Part shown: piece by piece, positions 5,233 to 7,055 of the stretch
How positions within the stretch are numbered: the stretch's first letter is position 1
How the letters are laid out: each line of letters starts with the position of its first letter
From: Planctomycetota bacterium
GTDB taxonomy: Bacteria > Planctomycetota > Planctomycetia > Pirellulales > Pirellulaceae
Assembly (NCBI GenBank): GCA_023430365.1
Contig: JAEZAS010000128.1
Span: forward strand, 1-7,055
Direction: 5' to 3'
Length of the DNA stretch: 7,055 nt
The notes under the pieces: generated by a model
The model's input: only the letters and a program-made list of their open reading frames with translations
Database searches by the model: none
Told to the model about the DNA's origin: nothing
Position numbers and translations under genes: made by a program

Positions 5233-6654
5233 ATGCCGCGACGCAATCTGCTGATCATCTTTCTGGCCGCCTTTCTCTCGATCGCCTGTTATCATCGCGC
5301 TGCGCGGAACCGCTATGTCGGCACGCTGAGCGAGGTGATGAACATCATCGAGACGCAGTATGTCGACCCGGTCGATTCTCGCGCCCTCTTCGAAGGGGCC
5401 ATGGAGGGGATGGTCGGGCAGCTCGATTCCTACTCGGGCTTTGTGACTCCCGGAGAGTACAACCGGCTGCGCGAAAATCTCGACCAGGAGTTTGGCGGCG
5501 TCGGGATCGTGGTCGAGCTCAATCCGGAAACGAAGCGATTGACCGTGATGACGCCGCTCGTCGGCACGCCGGCCTACAAGGCGGGTTTGCGCTCGGGGGA
5601 TCAGATCATCGAGATCGACGGCAAGGACACGGAGGGGATGACGCTCGAAGACTCGGTCGAGCTGATGCGTGGCCCCGAGGGGTCGGAGGTCCGGCTCAAG
5701 CTGTTGCGGGCCGATGCGGCGGAGCCGATTCAAGTCACGCTCAACCGAGCCCGCATTCCGATTGAATCGGTGCTCGGTGACCGTCGGCGGGCGGATGGCA
5801 GTTGGGTCTATCGCCTCGAGGACCATCCGAACATCGGCTACATCCGGCTGACGACGTTCGGCAAGGACACGCCGGAAGAACTTAAGAAGGCGCTGCAAGG
5901 CTATCGCCAACCGGGCAACCACATCGAAGGATTGATCCTCGATCTGCGGGGCAATGCCGGGGGACTGCTGGACGCGGCGGTTGAGACCTGCGACCTGTTC
6001 CTCGATGGAGGCATTATCGTGACGACCCGCGGGCGCGGCGGGGTCGAGCGGGCCTCGTTTTCGGCCACCCCGGGGGTGGAACTGGGTAAGGATGTGCCAA
6101 TGGTCGTGCTCGTCGACAAGTACTCCGCCAGCGCAAGCGAGATTGTGGCGGGCTGCCTGCAGGACCAGGGAAGGGCAGTGGTCGGTGGCCAGCGGTCGTG
6201 GGGCAAGGGAACGGTGCAAAACGTCCTGCCGCTGGAAGGAAACCGGAGCGCCCTGCGGCTGACGATTGCCAGCTATTGGCGTCCGAGCGGCAAGGACATT
6301 CACAAGCGGAAGGACGCCAAGGACACGGACGACTGGGGCGTGCGGCCCGATCCCGCGCTGGAAGTGAACCTGAGCACCGAACAGGCGACCCAGATCGCCA
6401 AGGCGCGGCGGCAACGCGACATTCAGCCGCTGGAAGGAACGAGCGGGGACTCCTCTTCGACGGAGCCTGCCAAGGACGCGGGAATGGAGGGAGACGATTC
6501 AGCGAAGGAATCGAACAACGCCACCGAAGCTGATGGCAACGGCGAAGCGTCGGTCGCGAAACCGCTCACCCAGATCGATCCGCAGTTGCAGAAGGCGGTC
6601 GAGTTCCTGGAGCAGAAGATCGAGGAACACACGAGCGGGGACAAACGGGCCTAA
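5233..6654 (+). CDS. ctpA: S41 C-terminal processing protease with PDZ domain
   Basis: This 473-residue protein is a membrane-anchored or exported serine protease of the CtpA/Tsp family, which cleaves near the C-termini of envelope proteins. Residues 1-20 form a basic-hydrophobic signal or anchor (RRNLLIIFLAAFLSIAC; the Cys lacks a proper lipobox). Residues 27-80 are the N-terminal helical region. The PDZ domain spans about 83-170, with carboxylate-binding loop FGGVGI (87-92) and GTPAYKAGLRSGDQIIEIDG. The protease core, about 195-355, contains IGYIRLTTF, LILDLRGNAGGLLDAAV, and YSASASE. By comparison with E. coli Tsp (Ser430, Lys455, Gln459) the catalytic residues are S300, K325 and Q329 (SWGKGTVQ), all present with exact spacing. 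The usual LRNNPGG motif reads LRGNAGG. The PSGKDIH/GVRPD region (351-374) is typical. A Ser/Asp/Glu-rich linker (400-445) and a final helix (447-466) follow. It appears transcribed alone, downstream of the HTTM pair. Confidence 0.95.
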   Translation: MPRRNLLIIFLAAFLSIACYHRAARNRYVGTLSEVMNIIETQYVDPVDSRALFEGAMEGMVGQLDSYSGFVTPGEYNRLRENLDQEFGGVGIVVELNPETKRLTVMTPLVGTPAYKAGLRSGDQIIEIDGKDTEGMTLEDSVELMRGPEGSEVRLKLLRADAAEPIQVTLNRARIPIESVLGDRRRADGSWVYRLEDHPNIGYIRLTTFGKDTPEELKKALQGYRQPGNHIEGLILDLRGNAGGLLDAAVETCDLFLDGGIIVTTRGRGGVERASFSATPGVELGKDVPMVVLVDKYSASASEIVAGCLQDQGRAVVGGQRSWGKGTVQNVLPLEGNRSALRLTIASYWRPSGKDIHKRKDAKDTDDWGVRPDPALEVNLSTEQATQIAKARRQRDIQPLEGTSGDSSSTEPAKDAGMEGDDSAKESNNATEADGNGEASVAKPLTQIDPQLQKAVEFLEQKIEEHTSGDKRA

Positions 6655-6695
6655 GCTGCGGATGGGGTGCGGAGTTTGACGCGCTGACTTGAAAA

Positions 6696-6724
6696 TTGAC
6701 CGTGACCTGATAGTCGTGTATACT
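6696..6724 (+). promoter_or_regulatory. Near-consensus sigma70-type promoter
   Basis: TTGACC (6696-6701), an exact 17-nt spacer, and TATACT (6719-6724): five of six matches in both boxes, the best promoter in the window. It sits 42 nt after the protease stop codon and points into the palindromic, apparently non-coding right end. Transcription would start near 6731. Confidence 0.6.
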
Positions 6725-6845
6725 TGATGAATAGATTGTCTGGAGTTGTCTGGGCGTTTGGTCCGCAAGGTGAACGCTTCCGCCCTTCGGCGGGCTGGCT
6801 CGCTTCCCGAGTTGAGGCAGGGCCGGCCGACTTGCGACGCGGGGC

Positions 6846-6874
6846 TGTTGATAAACCCGGCCGGTTTATCAACA
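6846..6874. repeat. Palindrome copy 1 (TGTTGATAAACC core)
   Basis: TGTTGATAAACC (6846-6857), a 5-nt loop CGGCC, and the exact reverse complement GGTTTATCAACA (6863-6874). The element shares both arms with the second copy 57 bp downstream, while the loops differ, so the arms appear to be conserved as a paired structure or a symmetric binding site. Confidence 0.92.
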
Positions 6875-6899
6875 AGTTGGGGGCCCCTGTGACCGGGGT

Positions 6900-6934
6900 G
6901 GGTGTTGATAAACCCCGGAGGTTTATCAACACCC
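6900..6934. repeat. Palindrome copy 2 (TGTTGATAAACC core, longer arms)
   Basis: GGGTGTTGATAAACC (6900-6914), loop CCGGA (6915-6919), and the exact reverse complement GGTTTATCAACACCC (6920-6934). It repeats the 12-bp arms of copy 1 and extends the stem by a compensating GGG/CCC. No T-tract follows, so neither copy is an intrinsic terminator. Confidence 0.92.
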
Positions 6935-7055
6935 GGCGGACGTAACTGGCGCCTGGTGGTGGCGGCAGGGTGGAGGCAGGCAGGCAGACTAAGGCGAGGA
7001 AGTCGCCGCTAGGGCCTCGCGGGCTGTTCTGTTCTCAGCCCCGGGCGGGTGATAA

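Larger units (their letters stand above)
6655..7055. other. Gene-free right end with promoter and palindromes
   Basis: No terminator of the protease gene is evident and no convincing coding region is present in these 401 bases. The stretch holds a near-consensus promoter (6696-6724), a CCGCC-CTTC-GGCGG hairpin at about 6780-6793, two large palindromes (6846-6874, 6900-6934), a GGCA tetranucleotide run at about 6975-6986, and a GGGCTG/CAGCCC stem (7021-7041). A downstream gene beyond the edge or a structured RNA are both possible. Confidence 0.5.

Noticed and set aside
5113..6414. 433-codon minus-strand frame opposite the protease gene
   Set aside because: Shadow of the S41 protease, which has all catalytic motifs; the antisense product has no domain and no start signal.
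6846..6934. DnaA boxes or a replication origin at the two palindromes
   Set aside because: TTATCAACA differs from TTATNCACA at a key position; the symmetric pairing, lack of an AT-rich unwinding region and absence of dnaA or dnaN nearby argue for palindromic repeats instead.
6846..6934. Intrinsic terminators for the protease gene
   Set aside because: Strong stems but no T-tract after either one, and the first lies nearly 200 nt past the stop codon with a promoter in between.
6724..6945. 73-codon plus-strand frame (MNRLSGVVWAFGPQ...) with repeated VDKPxRFIN
   Set aside because: Its start overlaps the -10 box or the bases right after it, it has no ribosome binding site, and the repeated peptide is just the two DNA palindromes translated.

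Overview
The window looks like a piece of a high-GC planctomycete chromosome (Pirellulales-like is the best guess). This rests on the protein types, not on a marker gene: a secreted Cys/His-rich protein with a long low-complexity tail, an HTTM-domain membrane protein paired with a single-pass partner, a lipoprotein with an NTF2-like body, mostly weak Shine-Dalgarno sequences, and gene-poor gaps full of small palindromes. No rRNA, tRNA, CRISPR array, integrase or intact insertion sequence is visible.

Layout. The first 68 bases are the start of a minus-strand lutA-type gene (lactate utilisation Fe-S protein) that leaves the window. Positions 342-839 (minus) hold what looks like a collapsed efflux operon: a GTG start with a good ribosome binding site and a HlyD/EmrA-like N-terminal anchor, joined to the C-terminal end of an EmrB/DHA2-type transporter, with an in-frame TAG at 474-476. 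On the plus strand, 1212-1862 encodes a 216-residue lipoprotein followed by a clear intrinsic terminator. Next is an isolated, well-equipped gene, 2333-2881: promoter candidate, about 200-nt structured leader, strong GGAGGA ribosome binding site, a 182-residue exported protein with 23 Cys and 14 His, and a very strong terminator at 2978-3015. After a palindromic stretch comes a two-gene unit, 3338-4030 (single-pass membrane protein) and 4087-5013 (HTTM-family multi-pass protein). A nested 24-bp inverted repeat separates this from 5233-6654, an S41 C-terminal processing protease with a recognisable Ser-Lys-Gln catalytic set.

The last 400 bases have no convincing gene. They carry a near-consensus promoter (TTGACC, 17 nt, TATACT) running into two copies of a palindrome with the core TGTTGATAAACC-N5-GGTTTATCAACA, and possibly a third at the window edge.

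How the genes fit together: lipoprotein, Cys/His-rich protein, HTTM pair and S41 protease all act at or beyond the cytoplasmic membrane, but terminators and repeats divide them, so a single operon is unlikely. The HTTM protein with a preceding single-pass partner recalls the SdpA/SdpB arrangement of Bacillus. The best candidates for something undescribed are the Cys/His-rich protein with its regulatory equipment, the HTTM pair, and the promoter-plus-palindromes region at the right end.
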